A stretch of 64,000 bases of DNA, taken from NCBI RefSeq assembly GCF_018687715.1, contig NC_056752.1, positions 248,001 to 312,000 on the forward strand, read 5' to 3'. The translations under genes and the position numbers were made by a program. The notes below the pieces were generated by a model. That model saw nothing but the letters and a program-made list of their open reading frames with translations, had not been told where the DNA came from and searched no databases. The DNA comes from Carya illinoinensis (lineage: Eukaryota; Streptophyta; Magnoliopsida; Fagales; Juglandaceae). Below are positions 12,024-24,578 of the stretch, in pieces; the first letter of the stretch is position 1, and every line of letters starts with the position of its first letter.

Positions 12024-13320
12024 AAAATAAAGTAAGGCTAGTTGCACAACGATACATACAAGTGGAAGGAATTGATTTTAATGAAACATTTGCCTTCTTG
12101 GCTCGTTTGGAATCAGCCACATTCTCCTTGCACTTGCTTGTGATCACCTAGATTTCAACTTATATCAAATGAATGTCAAGAATGCATTCTTAAATGGATT
12201 ATTACAAGAAGAGATATATGTTGAACAACCTAAAGGGTTTATTAATCACCTCTATCCTGAACATGTTTACAAGTTCAAGAAGACACTCTATGGACTGAAA
12301 CAAACACCTCGTGCATGGTATGAAAGATTGAAAGCTTACTTACTCGATCATGGTTTCACTAGAGGACAAGCCGATAAGATTCTGTTTATAAGAAGATCAG
12401 GTAAGCAACTTTTAATTGCTTAAATCTATGTTGATGGTATTGTTTTTGGAGCAATAATTGAGTCTCTACTGAAATGAAATTTGAGTTTGAACTGAGCATG
12501 GTTGGTGAGTTAAACTTTTTCTTGGGTATTCAAGTAAAACAAAGTAAAGAATGAATTTTTATTTTACAATCTAAGTATGCTAGAGACATTGTTAAGAAGT
12601 TTAGAATGGAAGGAAAAAACACTGCTCACACTCCAATGAGCATATCAATAAAAATCAGAACATACCCTACAAGTAAAAACATGGATCCTACTCTTTATAG
12701 AAGCATGATAGGAAGTCTACTATATATTATAGTAAGTAGACCCGATATAATCTAGTGTTGGTGTGTGTGCTAGATTTGAAGCTAATCCTAAAGAATCTCA
12801 TCTTACAACAGTAAAAAGAATCATAAAATATCTAAATGCAACTGTTGATTGTGGGATTTGGTATTCTAAAGACACTAGCCTAACACTAGTTGGTTATTCG
12901 CATTCTTATTGGTTTGGCAATGCTGATGATGGGAAGAGTACTACTGGAGGATGTTTTTATATAGGTGAGAATCTTACAACTTGGATGAGCAAAAAACAAA
13001 ATTCGATCTCCTTGTCTAGTGCTGTAGCCAAATACATAGCTGTAGGGAGTTGTTGTACCCAGCTACTATGGATGAAAAAGATGCTTGAATACTATGACTT
13101 TTCTCAAAATACTATGACTATTTATTGTGATAGTGCTATAAGTATTTCAAAAAATCTTGTGCAGCACTCTAGGACCAAGCATATTGACATTAGATATCAT
13201 TTTATTAGATACTTGATCAAGTCTAAAATAATATCTTTGGAACATGTGCCCTACTGAACATCAATTGCTGATTTGCTTACTAAACCTTTAGATGGTTTAA
13301 TATTGGTTCTAAATGTATAA
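12024..13320 (+). pseudogene. Ty1/copia reverse transcriptase and RNase H fragment
   Basis: Translation opens with NKVRLVAQRYIQVEGIDFNE, the usual start of copia RT. It continues with MNVKNAFLNGLLQEEIYVEQ and LYGLKQTPRAWYERL at 12169-12423, then after a stop IYVDGIVFGA. The catalytic YVDD box is thus YVDG. RNase H follows at 12763-13257 (GYSHSYWFGNADDGKSTTGG, KHIDIRYHFIRY), ending in ADLLTKPLDG. Gag, protease and integrase are absent: the fragment begins exactly at the hAT end. It would have made cDNA in a cytoplasmic particle; this copy is dead. Confidence 0.88.
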
Positions 13321-14887
13321 AATGCAATATTATAGCTCAGTCACTTAGGGGCATTAATTTCAAGCCGCATAGGAAAGAAAGGATTTGGAGTATTGGGACT
13401 TCAAAAAGTGGATGAAACATTTTTTTCTCTAGGCATTTCAGTGTCGCACGGAATTGTTTGTGGGTAGACTATCTAATGCAGACGAAACATTTTTTTTTTT
13501 TCTGGATGGAATTCACGCCGCACGGGACCTGGGGCATTATTCATTTTTTTCTTTTCATTGAGGAACTACAGCGTCATTGAATAGCTCCTTGAGGGGTCCA
13601 ATTGTTGCTACAGTCCAGCCTCCTCCACTGCTTTCAATCTCCATCTCCATCAATTTGGCTTACTCTTTTTATTCCATACTTTCTATTTAATTTCAATTTG
13701 AAATTTATGGTGTATTTTTTATATTTTTGGCTTAAAAGGTTGGGCATTTTATTTGTCGTTTATTTTATTTTATATTAGTTATTTTTCTTGTTTCTTTAAA
13801 CTTCTATTAAATATGCATTACAATTGCATTTTAGATTGATCAAAGGTTAATTCGGACTTAAATAATTTCAGTTTTATTATTTAATTTTCAGGTTAATTAA
13901 TGATGGTTGTTTAGCTTAGTTGATTATTTAATTGTTAATTTCAACTTGTTAGTTTTTTACATTCTATTTTGACACTCAAAAATCTAAAAATATGAATATA
14001 GTCTATGACTAGTACCATTTTTATTTCCGTTGCACTCTTCCATTCATTGTACATACCACCACTTTTGTTTGTGAAACTTTTTACCATTTTATACGAGTTT
14101 GAATTTAAACAACTTTTCCTAAGGAGACGATTTAGAAATTTTATTCATAATTATTACACGACATTCTCCTGTACTTGGGATAGCATTTGTGTTACTCATT
14201 TTTTAATGAGTCAAAAAGTCATTGGTGTGTGATGTTCAAGTGAGAGGCATTCATTTGATTAATCTAGTACATGCATTTTATTTTTCTATTTTTGTTTTAT
14301 GTTTCTATTTTTCAGTTTTTAAATCATAAAAAATTTCTGGTTTGGTTCTAAGTTTTTTTTTTTTTGGAAAGTACATGCTTGATATGTCAAGATTTGAGCA
14401 CTTGTGTTTTTACATAGTAAATTTTTGAACTTATGCATCTTTCTACTTTGTGCAGTTCATTTTGTGTATACTGACCCTACGGGTTATGTTGACAAAGTTC
14501 ATTTACAAGCACTATGAGGAACTTATATATATGTTCATTATAATTAAGTTTCATATTTATTATTGAGATGCTCATCATAGAGAGAGTTCATGCCTTGAAT
14601 TGACTAATACTAGTTGAACCTAGTACAATAATAAAGAGATTTCTCTTTGCCAAACACAAATGGTTGATCCATATAGAAAAAGTCGATGTTGATTCTTGAA
14701 TCATTGTAGAAAAAGACAAATACCCTACACGGATTTGTCCCATAAATCTTTATAGAAAAAGAATTGATGTATTAATCATTGTGAAAAAAAATGAGTAACA
14801 AAAATAGACATATAAAAGAGTTGTGCAAACTAGTGTTTGGAAAAAATATTCATATATTTAGGACCACCTAGCATAAAGTTTGATTTT
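13321..14887. other. Non-coding DNA, possibly the copia 3' region
   Basis: Follows the copia RNase H directly. I see no LTR boundary, no convincing frame and no repeat partner in the window. AT-rich with T runs. Confidence 0.5.
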
Positions 14888-15900
14888 GACTACAAAAAAA
14901 AGCAAATTTGTCAGCATTGGTTATACGCCGGCAACTATCCAAAAAAAAAGGTCGCTAATTAATTCGCGGCGTTTTTCTAACGGTGCAACCGTCTGCCGAT
15001 AATGGAGGGTCGATATTTTCATTGTTCTGGCGTTGTCGCAAATGCCAGTATTTGTAAATCTCATTAGTGGCGTTTGTATCAATTTAGCAGCATTTCTTGA
15101 AACGCCACTACAGTACCTACATTAACAGTGTTTCACAAAACGCCGCCACTTTATCGTTGCCATCCTTGGCATATACTAGCGGCGTTACCATAAACGCCGC
15201 TGCTACTACATTGCCGACGCATCATATAAATTGACGACATTTATTTAAATGCCACTAATAGTACATTGGCGGTGGCACATTGAATTTGTTAACGGCATTT
15301 ATATGACTTCCACCAATTTTTAAAATAGCGGCGTTACGATAAATGCTGCTACTAGTAATTTACCAACGCATCATATAAATTGGCGACATTTATTTAAATG
15401 CCACTAATAATATGTTGGTGGCGGCACATTGAATACTTTAATGGCATTTATCTTAACGCCACCAATGACCTAATTTAATAGCGGTTATCTAAACGTCGTT
15501 ACAAGTAAACTGACAGCTCGTCATATAATTTGGCGGCATTTCTTTAAATGCTACTAATAGTACATTGGCGAATTTTTTAACTGTGTTTATCTAAACGACG
15601 CCAATTTTTAAAATAACAGCGTTAGCATAAATGCCACCACATTACGTTACCAACACATCATATAAATTAGCGACATTTATTTTAATGCCACTAATAGTAC
15701 GCTAGCAACACATTAAATTTATTAACGGCGTTTATCTTAACGCCACCATCAGTTTGTTTTTCATGTATTACGGCTTATTGTAAACGTCGCCACTAATTCG
15801 TTGCCGGCATATTTTTTAAATTAATGACATTAATATAAACGCCGCTACAAATACATTTCTGACGCATTGCATTAATTAACGGCATTTAGAACGTACCAAT
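14888..15900. mobile_element. CACTA (En/Spm)-like subterminal repeat array
   Basis: The left edge reads GACTACAAAAAAAAGCAAAT, one base from the CACTACAAAAAA terminus of plant CACTA elements. It is followed by about 1 kb packed with short motifs in both orientations (GGCGTTTA, TAAACGCC, GGCATTTA, AATGCCAC), many as small inverted pairs, and spaced copies of CATCATATAAATTGGCGACA. Such motif-rich subterminal zones bind the element's own transposase. No opposite terminus or transposase was recognised, so this is probably one end of a broken element. Confidence 0.7.
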
Positions 15901-17535
15901 AATATGATAATATCCCACAATAAAAAATATATATAACATATCAATTAATAATAAATATGATATAATGAGTCGTTATTCATCTAATAAAAAAATTACAAAT
16001 CAAAGCACATGAAAGTTTTTCATGGATAATTCTTCTTCTTTACATCGTGTTTGTCATTAGCTTTAGGACCATTTCTTTCATGGGTAGATCTTCTTCACAC
16101 TTATCCAATGGTTCTTTGAAATTGTTATGTAAACGTTGAGCCTGGAAAAGACCAAAAAAGCTATACTAAATTAATAGAGAAAGTATATAAACACAATGTG
16201 AAGAACTGAAGGTCATAAAAGGCTGAGGAGAAACCGTGGTCAGAAACCATGGAAATGACAACAGAGCAAATCGCATGTCATTTTCCAGTTTGCCTTGAAA
16301 AAGAGAGGAAAAAACAAAAACCATCTGCATACTCATACAAACATTCCAAGATATACATTCGAAATAAAAAGAAAACTATTACAATTTGTATTATTTCTTT
16401 CTTTCTTTTCCCTTTTCAATTAAATTGCATCTCTGTGTTCTATTACTTTTGAGATAGATTAACAAATAAAAGAAGTTGGCACATGCGCTTTTGCTTGTTT
16501 GTCTCTGAATTGGGTTGTAGAATGCTTGCAAGGCTGCTTCTCTCCTTTGTATGTCATAGAACCAATTCAAAAACAAAAGGCCAATACAATTTATATGTTT
16601 GATTGATGACAAACCTCCAATTATAAATACGTGTTACAACATCCTTTGTAGTCTTGTAGGGGAGCACCTTTCCTCTTTTAGCACAACCCATCCGGCCAAG
16701 TCGCGTAATTCTCAGACCAAATCGATTTCTCCTTCCTGTACCAGCTCCCTTATTGAGTTGTAATGTATTATGCATAGATCATCAGGCTTCATCTCCAGGA
16801 GTTCATCACTGCCAAAAATGAGATCCAGTTCAGTTAAGAAGATGATGAAATATTTGTATGAGCCCAAACTAGAAAATTGCACGAATGACGGATTACCTGC
16901 CATCAAGTTGGAAAGGACCAAGAAATCTCCTGCTTTTGCAAACAACGAATGGGTCCAAATGTGGCTCTGGGACTGAAAATGACACCAGAGAAACCTTAAG
17001 GATTGAAGGTTCACATGTGTGATGTGTCTTTCAAGCAATTACAACTCAAGCTAGCCAAATCTCATTCCAAGTCACGTTGAGTGACAATCTCTTGAAAGCA
17101 TTTATAAGAAGAAAATATTCATGAATAAAATTATTAAAAATATATTTAAGAGAAAAAGAAATAAAAAGTTATTATTATATAAGTTTGCTAACTCACACAC
17201 TCACATGAACTTTGACATTGATGAATTTATGAGGTGTGAACATCCATGGTGATTATTGCAAATAAGAGTGTATTCTATTTTTTTTTTTTTTATATTGTGA
17301 GTGACAATATGTTTGAACTAAAAGCATCTAGGCATATTACTTGCCTCATTGTTTATATATATAAGAAAAAGATTAATTTTTTTATTTTTTATTTTTTATT
17401 TTTTACGTTTTATTTATTTTATTTTATATAAAATAAATGAAGTGGTGAAAATATAAAATATATTTTATATTCTTTTTATGATTTTATTGTTTTGGTATGG
17501 GTTAGTGTTGGGTATTTTTTTTTCATTTGCTGTAA
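15901..17535. other. Unassigned DNA with unrecognised minus-strand frames
   Basis: May be interior or flank of the CACTA-like element. Two overlapping minus-strand open frames of 73 and 108 codons (16554-16775 and 16712-17038) carry a non-random-looking segment, DELLEMKPDDLCIIHYNSIR, with possible splice-like junctions beside it. I recognise no family. The rest is AT-rich with T runs at 17279-17291 and 17370-17410. Confidence 0.45.
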
Positions 17536-17580
17536 GAGCATTCTCATCCGATTCCTCATCCACATCCCTATAATTTAACT
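17536..17580 (+). repeat. Left terminal inverted repeat of the Harbinger element
   Basis: Begins GAGCATTCTCATCCGATTCC directly after the TAA target duplication. It matches the reverse complement of 24170-24213 imperfectly, with the outer 18 bases best conserved. Confidence 0.85.
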
Positions 17581-18212
17581 CAAAATCACATTTCTTCAAA
17601 TTTTTCTCTAAATTTTATTCATCTTCTAAAAACCTCCTACATCTCATTCCTCATCCTTATCTCTATTCTATTAAATAATATTTCTCTATTCTTTTTTATT
17701 ACTTTTTTCTCTCTCTTCCATTTACAATCTTAACTACTAACTCTTTTGTCTTATTATCTTTTTTTTCAAATATCAATTTCTATTAAATTTTTATACGGTT
17801 TTGACTATCCAATACAGTATTTTTTTTAACCGAAATTCGTATTATAAAAATAGTATTTTTTTTAATTAGTGCATTTTCTAACATGATGGCCAAATTTTAT
17901 TATTTAGTACTCTTTATCCATTTTTTTAATGATAATACCTAGTCACGTATTGAATATAAAATTTCCACTCATTTTTGTAACGGTAATATTTTTTGTCATT
18001 TCTACAACGGTAACATTTTTTGTCTTTTCTTTAACAGTAACTTTTATTGTCTTCTCTCAAACAGTAACATTTTTTATCCTATATGTAACGGTAACTTTTT
18101 CCTCCATAAATACGCATATTGCTAACATTCACATTTTCATAAAATTTTCTTTTATTTTATCTATAGAACCGAAATTCAATAGTCTCCCCTGATCTTCCAC
18201 TTCTTTCATTAA

Positions 18213-19475
18213 ATGGCTCGTACATTCTTTCACAAATTGTTGACATACATATCCTCTGAAGATGATAGCGATGTTGTTCTTAATGAGGAGGCCGATGGAC
18301 AGTCATCGAGGCATCGTGACAATCGCCAACGTGGTAAGTTTATTCGGCATGATCATATTCAGGGGCAGAAGCGCCTATTTCGCTATTATTTTGCAGAAAA
18401 TTCAGTATATCCCTCGAATCTATTTCGAATGAGATTTCGGATGAGCTGTCCACTATATCTCCGTATTCTAAATGAGGTAAAGTCTTACGAGCCGTACTTC
18501 GTCCAGAGAAGAGATAATGCCGAAAGACTCAGTTTATCTTCTATGTAAAAGATAACTGCAGCACTTAGAATGATGGCGTATGGGGTTACTGGAGATTTTA
18601 TGGATGAATACATATGTATTGGTGAAACCACCGCAATGGAGAGTCTCAAAAAATTTTCTGAGACAATAGTAAGTGTTTTTTCAGATAAATATTTGCGGTC
18701 TCCAAATGCCAACGATATTACCCGATTGCTTGTTGTTGCTGAATAACGAGGATTCCCTGAAATGTTGGGAAGCATTGACTGCATGCATTGGAAGTGAAAA
18801 AATTGTCCCGCAGCCTGGAAAGGTATATACTCTGGCCACATCCGTGAATCTACTATTATTTTAGAAGCATTTGCTTCATATGATCTCTGGATATGGCATG
18901 CATTTTTTGGTATGCCCGGTTCACATAACGACATTAATGTATTAGAGAGATCTTTTATTTTCATGGAACTTGCCCAAGGGTGTGCTCCTCCAGTCAATTA
19001 CACAATCAATGGAAAAGACTATACTATGGGGTATTACCTTACTGACGCTATTTATCGCAAGTGGTGAAATTTTGTAAAGACGATTCCATCACCAAGAGGG
19101 AATAAGAAGAAAAATTTTGTGAAAGCACAAGAATTCGTAAGAAAAGATGTCGAGCGTGCATTCGGGGTACTTCAACAACGATTTTCTATCATTCGTGGAC
19201 CTTCCTGAATGTTCAAAGTGAAGGAATTAAAAAATATAATGAAAGCATGTGTTATTCTATATAATATGATTATTGAAGACGAGCGTGATAATAGTGAGAG
19301 TTTGAACATTGAGTATGATCAACTTGATGATGATCTCCCGAAACTGTCGCGCAATCATACAACTGAGCTTACGGACTTCATCCAGCATCATCATCATATT
19401 AGAAATAGCTTGGCACATCATCAGTTTCAAGAAGATCTAATTGAACATCAGTGGCTATTATATTCCCAACATTAG
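18213..19475 (+). pseudogene. Harbinger-type DDE transposase, broken
   Basis: The N-terminal part is open (18213-18548: RLFRYYFAENSVYPSNLFRM, RFRMSCPLYLRILNEV). The frame then stops but continues recognisably: EMLGSIDCMHWK with the first catalytic Asp (about 18758-18793), IWHAFFGMPGSHNDINVLER with the second Asp (about 18890-18945), VNYTINGKDYTMGYYL, and RKDVERAFGVLQQRF with the catalytic Glu (about 19140-19185). The C-terminal MKACVILYNMIIEDERD segment is open at 19209-19475. Stops and frameshifts occur at several points (e.g. 18546-18548 and the middle part). Intact enzymes excise the element together with the Myb-like partner. The three catalytic positions are still readable, so decay is moderate. 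Confidence 0.88.
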
Positions 19476-19805
19476 TCAGGGTCGCATTATATTCTATTAT
19501 TTCCTTCATGTTATTTTAAACTATGTTTGAGTTAATCTGCTTTATATTTGTAATTCCTTAATGTTAGTAGTGACTATATTAATGGTAATCAATATTATGC
19601 CTCGTATTTCTTTGAGTATAATACTGGACTATATTTGAGGTAATTTATAATTGTTTTTAAAATTGTTACATCCAATTTACTTGCACAAAAATATCACGGG
19701 AAACTATCATCAAAAGTACAAAAAATATTTACATTACTTTTTACACATATATCATTGTTCGAAACATAAAATAACAAATACAACCATATACAATCAATCC
19801 AAATC

Positions 19806-20960
19806 TCAGGCATGACTGCGTCTCATCATGATTTCCCTCTGGAGTTGCTGGAAATATAGCCGCTGCATTTCTGGCATAACACTCACATTCATCATCATAA
19901 TGCGCTGATCTGATTCCTTCTTCGCAAACTCCACTTTCTCAGCCTCCAACTTTAGTCTTTCATCCTCTTGACGGATTTTATTTTGCTCTTTTTCAACTTC
20001 AATCCTCATCTTCTCTACCTCCAACCTCAGTCTTTCATATTCAGGATGTAATTTTTTTCCCTCTTTCTCCTTGTCATACTCCATCTTCTTGGCCTTAAGG
20101 TGATAAAACTCTTTCTACTGAGCGCGTGGCTCCTCTAAAAGAGTATACTTCATCTTTCTATCATCTTTCATCCTCTGCTTGTCTGCCTTGGGCCTTTCGT
20201 TTTCTTTTTTCAGCTTTCCTGCCCATTGGTCGGTCCAATTCAATAACTTCATTCTCTATCACATTCTCTGTCTCGAGATCAAAAAATGAATCCTCTGTAG
20301 CAGCGGAACATCGAGTTGGGGTCGGGGTCGGGGACGAGGACATCGTCTTCCTTCGCTTTAGATCCTCTTTTGTGGCACGCCAAATCCACTTAGGTTGGTC
20401 TTTCAACAGGTGCCAACAATGCTCGAACTGAAAGCTGCATTTTTCTAACGATTGGTACATAACCTTCGCTTTTTCAAACTTGCATGTAAACAAATAAAAT
20501 CCATGTTAAACCAACCATGGAAAAAATAAATTTCTTGTAAAATAAGTAAGAGTAACAAAATTCTACCTTGTCTTACTAAATCATGCCACTTTGATTTAAC
20601 CCTTCAATTTGAGCTAGTTTCGCACAAAATTTATTTGTGGCCTTTTGAATAACTAACCATCAATGTATTAAAGACTTTATTGTCCGCTCATTTGTGGTTT
20701 CTTTATATTGCTGAAAGTACTCAAAGATTTTTTTCCAAAGTTAGGAGTTTTTTTATCTGTTCCCTGAACGGCATCAAGGCTACAATTTAGCCATGTAGAG
20801 ACAAGTAACTTGTCTTCTTTAGGGGTGAAGTTCGTACCCCTGACTGATTTCCTAACGCTGATAGGCTAGGAGGTAAGGGTGGAGAATCACCAAGAGTCAT
20901 AGGAGAGGATCCACTTTGTCCACCGTAAGTAGGGTCGAAGTTGAGGATCTTGACTAAGAA
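19806..20960 (-). pseudogene. Harbinger Myb/SANT-like partner protein (ORF1), broken
   Basis: Minus strand, reading from about 20960 to 19806. The N-terminal trihelix/Myb-like part is readable as NFTPKEDKLLVSTWLNCSLD and GTDKKTPNFGKKSL near 20840-20730, with frame changes. The middle part, FQFEHCWHLLKDQPKW and RPMGRKAEKRKRKAQ, is at 20493-20161. The coiled C-terminal part is rich in Glu/Lys (EYERLRLEVEKMRIEVEK, ending MQRLYFQQLQREIMMR) at 20084-19806. This matches the partner encoded by plant PIF/Harbinger elements, which binds the element ends and brings the transposase to the nucleus. It converges tail-to-tail with the transposase gene, about 330 bp apart. Confidence 0.82.
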
Positions 20961-22547
20961 GGTTGGTAAAGTACATATGTCAAGGATCTTGTGAATCCAT
21001 CTCTGAAAAAATATTGAAATGTTAGAAACCGAAGTTTGGGGAATAGTTGGGGTCATCGGCTCAGAAACTGAATGGTGACATCATGGAAATTTGGCCATCC
21101 ACTTATGGTTGCCACTACTTATTGGTCGTCTGGGTTACCTAGCCATTGAGGAAATGACCCTAAATTTTCTGTATGCGTACCAATTCCAAAACATCATCAC
21201 AACCGAGTTTGATTAGTTTCTACATTATAATTGTATTACAACATAATACAAAACTCCAACCAAACAGCATGCAAATCACAATAATGCTAAATAAGATCAT
21301 CCCCATCCGATTTACTAATATATAGAATTTATTAATAAGACAAAAGGCTCAGAATGGTGTAAATATTGACAGCATGCGTAAGTAAAAAGCCCCCCATTCG
21401 AATGACTGCAAAACCCCACCCGAACCCCGACTGCCTTTTGTGGAAAGTACCACAAACTACAGTATGGCCATCCGGGTGAGGATTACCTCGCCATATCGAT
21501 GGGACCCCATTAACACTTGTGAATTAACCCCCACTATAACACTATCATCACAGCCTAATAACAACCCCCTCCCCTGAGAGATACGAAACACTGCACCCTA
21601 ACAACACATAACAAATATTAGGATATTTCAATCCCATCACTTAGAGAATTATCATTTCTGATCCTATATTGAATCCGAACCAAATATACATTGAAATTCT
21701 ATTAAATCATGAAAACATGGATTTACACAAGTAGCACTACTTCCTAGCTAGTTCCTCTCATCAAATTCTTTTAAAAAGGTATAAAAAAAGGACCGGTCCA
21801 ATGATACTTACATAAAATAAAAAGGGTATGACCAATGGCATTCATAAGACAAGCAATAAATGCATGGGCAATACACTAGGATAATCATTAGTTTAAAATT
21901 GAATGGTTGTGTTTAGGCAAAATAAAATATCACGGGAAACAATAGGATAATCATTTCATTTATACAAGACCCTTTTCCAGGCATTTGGTAAAAAAAGTTG
22001 TAATAACATTACAAGTAATGAAAATCTATTGAACTTTTCAAAGGGACCATATATAGCACTGATTCACTAGTATAGATTGGATCTATAGCCATAATAATAG
22101 ATAAAATAATATTAGATTAGGGAAAATGATTTTTCATACTCCAATATACGTGGCACCCCAACTGTCAAACCATAATCCAGAAGACATAAGCAGCAATTAA
22201 AACACGTATCTATTGCCCACACGTATTTCCAGTCACAAAACCAGCTAATAAACATAACTAAAACACTGTCAAAATGTATTTATAGTCACGCAATATGGTT
22301 AACACAAGGCAATATATATGTATTTCTTTACTTATCAAAATATATATACAGAACATACGTATTTATTTAATGTCCAGTCATTAGAACAACAAATATTTAG
22401 AACAACATTCAGTTTGAACAATTCCAATAATTAGAACAACATGATTACACGTAGTTTCTCATCACCAAAAATAAAACTCGAGTAGCAGCATACAAAAACG
22501 AATACAACTCAGTTTTTCCATACATGGCACCCCAACTTTCAATCCCA

Positions 22548-23225
22548 TTAAAGCAACAGATGTATGGTCTGAAACTAATAGTCTAGTGAAAAAATGGTCA
22601 AGTTCAGAGGTAGATTTTATGGAGCTATGGAAGAGAATTACTGAAAGATTAAAAGTTGAAGATGTTGAGTTGGTGGCTTATGTTATGGAGAGGATATGGA
22701 TAAGGAGAAATTCACTTATTTTTAAAAGAGATTTGAGAACTCGAGACAATTATTCAAGGCTGCTATAAAATTTACAAGACTTCAAATCAGCCAAGAATTA
22801 TATGCAGTTTGATCATCAACCAAGTATTGCGGTAAGACAACAGATAAAATGGGAGAAGCCATGTGTAACATGTTTAAAAGTCAATTGGGATGCTGTTGTA
22901 GATAACAAGGAAAATAAGGTGGGAATAGGAGTTATAATCAAAAATTCAGAAGGTGATACTCTAGCTTCTTTATGTTCAAGCTTTAATAGCCAATTATTGC
23001 TGAAGCATGTACTCTTAGAAGAGCTATGATCCTATGCATAGAATTGGGACTGCCTCACCTATTTCTAGAAGGAGATGTTCAAGTTATAGTTAAAGTTGCT
23101 GCTAGTTGAGAAGAAATCTACATAGAGTATAGTGTTTTGATTGAAGATTTGGGAAAGACCAAGCTAGAGTCTCAGTTTCACTTACAGCGAGGGAAACATT
23201 GTAACTCATAAACTTGCCAAGCCAA
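22548..23225 (+). mobile_element. LINE 3' fragment (RNase H region) nested in the Harbinger element
   Basis: Translation gives ATDVWSETN, then VAYVMERIWIRRNSLIFKRD (region between zf-RVT and RNase H), then an RNase H domain: CLKVNWDAVVDNKENKVGIG (22861-22920) and LFLEGDVQVIVKVAAS, ending near REGNIVTHKLAK at about 23190-23215. Frames are broken in places. It is a 5'-truncated or partial LINE copy, with no clear poly(A) tail or target duplication. Because it lies within the Harbinger ends, it inserted after that element or was carried by it. Confidence 0.75.
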
Positions 23226-24168
23226 CACAAATCAAAACAATACATGCCACAAAACTGTCAATATATAATTCACAAAAATGTCAAAGCATAATGGCCAACA
23301 TAATCCACAAAACTATCAAAACAATACATACCACAATACTGTCAAAATATAATGCACAGAAATGACAAAACAGGATGTCACAAAAATGGTAAATTTCGGA
23401 TTCCAACTTCGAAATGGCTAAATTTCATAAACTAACAATTCATTACAAGATCTAGAAATTGCCAACATCTTCAACAATGATCAAAATATATACACATGTC
23501 AAGATATAAAATGAGACAAGAAATATAAACGAAATCAGCAGGGAAAAATAAGATAGCCAAGCATAATCACAACTCCACCCGAACTAAACCACTAATTCTG
23601 TTCCCAGGAATAGATAAAATCACAGTTAAAGACTTCAAAATGCCCCAATAAATGCAACCCCTAATTTTCTAGAAAATCCCCAAATTCAAAACCCCAAGGG
23701 ACCTTCATTCGTGGGTTTTTTTTTTTCCATTAACCCAAAACCCTTTCAAAAATCCCTATAATTTATCCAAAAACAAGGAAAAGAACAACATTTCATTCTC
23801 AAAAATTTGATATAGGATGAAAGAAGAAGACAGTAAAATTTGGAATGGGCATACCAATGAAGAAGACAGTAACGAACAAGAAGTTAGGTCTATGAATGTA
23901 AAAAGTACAATCTAAATTACTAAAATCTGGAATGGGCATACCGATGAATGAGAGATTTGGGGAAGTTGGAGAAAAAATGAAGGGCAGCCAACCGTCACAA
24001 GGAAGAAGACGCGGGATGTCGAAGGGAGAGAGGGAACCGAAATCACATTTGGGGATGTACAATGGTTCCCTATATATGGGGACCTACTGTGGCAACCGTA
24101 AACTTTATCCCCATTTTAGGGAACCGGATGGAGGAAGGTTTTTATATCAAACCTTAAAAATATACTTA

Positions 24169-24213
24169 AAATATAAGGATGCGGAAGAGATACAAAACCG
24201 AATGCGAGTGCTC
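24169..24213 (-). repeat. Right terminal inverted repeat of the Harbinger element
   Basis: Reverse complement begins GAGCACTCGCATTCGGTTTT and pairs with 17536-17580. It is followed directly by the TAA target duplication at 24214-24216. Confidence 0.85.
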
Positions 24214-24216
24214 TAA

Positions 24217-24542
24217 GTCCAGGAAAAGAAGGATGGGTCTCTGTTTTGTTTCTAACTCCCAGTGGGACTCTATTGAGTAACCCGTGCACAGCAATAGACA
24301 CTTAAGTTACTTAAGTTCTTCAGCCCCACATGAGTACACCCTCAGACCTTACCCCCGATATTATTTCCCCTTCACACCCACGGCATTCTTATCTCTTATC
24401 TCGAGCTTACATGCACTATGTATCCCATCTTATCATTTTCGATTATTTTGATCATCCTAATCTATGTTTCTCTATCACACAAAGGCTTCTATTTTATTTA
24501 AATCCTTCTCACTCACAAATTCTAGGGTCAGCGCATATATAC

Positions 24543-24578
<36 letters not shown>

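Larger units (their letters stand above)
17536..24213. mobile_element. PIF/Harbinger DNA transposon, complete ends, decayed genes
   Basis: A 6,678-bp element bounded by imperfect inverted repeats of about 45 bp: left GAGCATTCTCATCCGATT, right (reverse complement) GAGCACTCGCATTCGGTT. Both ends are flanked by TAA (17533-17535 and 24214-24216), the 3-bp target duplication of this superfamily. It carries the two expected genes facing each other: a DDE transposase (18213-19475, +) and a Myb/SANT-like partner (19806-20960, -). Both are broken, so it is non-autonomous now. The stretch from 21060 to 24170 is non-coding apart from a LINE fragment at about 22548-23225. Confidence 0.88.

Noticed and set aside
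14888..15900. CRISPR-like or satellite array
   Set aside because: Motifs vary in spacing and orientation and there are no unique equal spacers; a CACTA subterminal zone fits better, and the DNA is a plant's.
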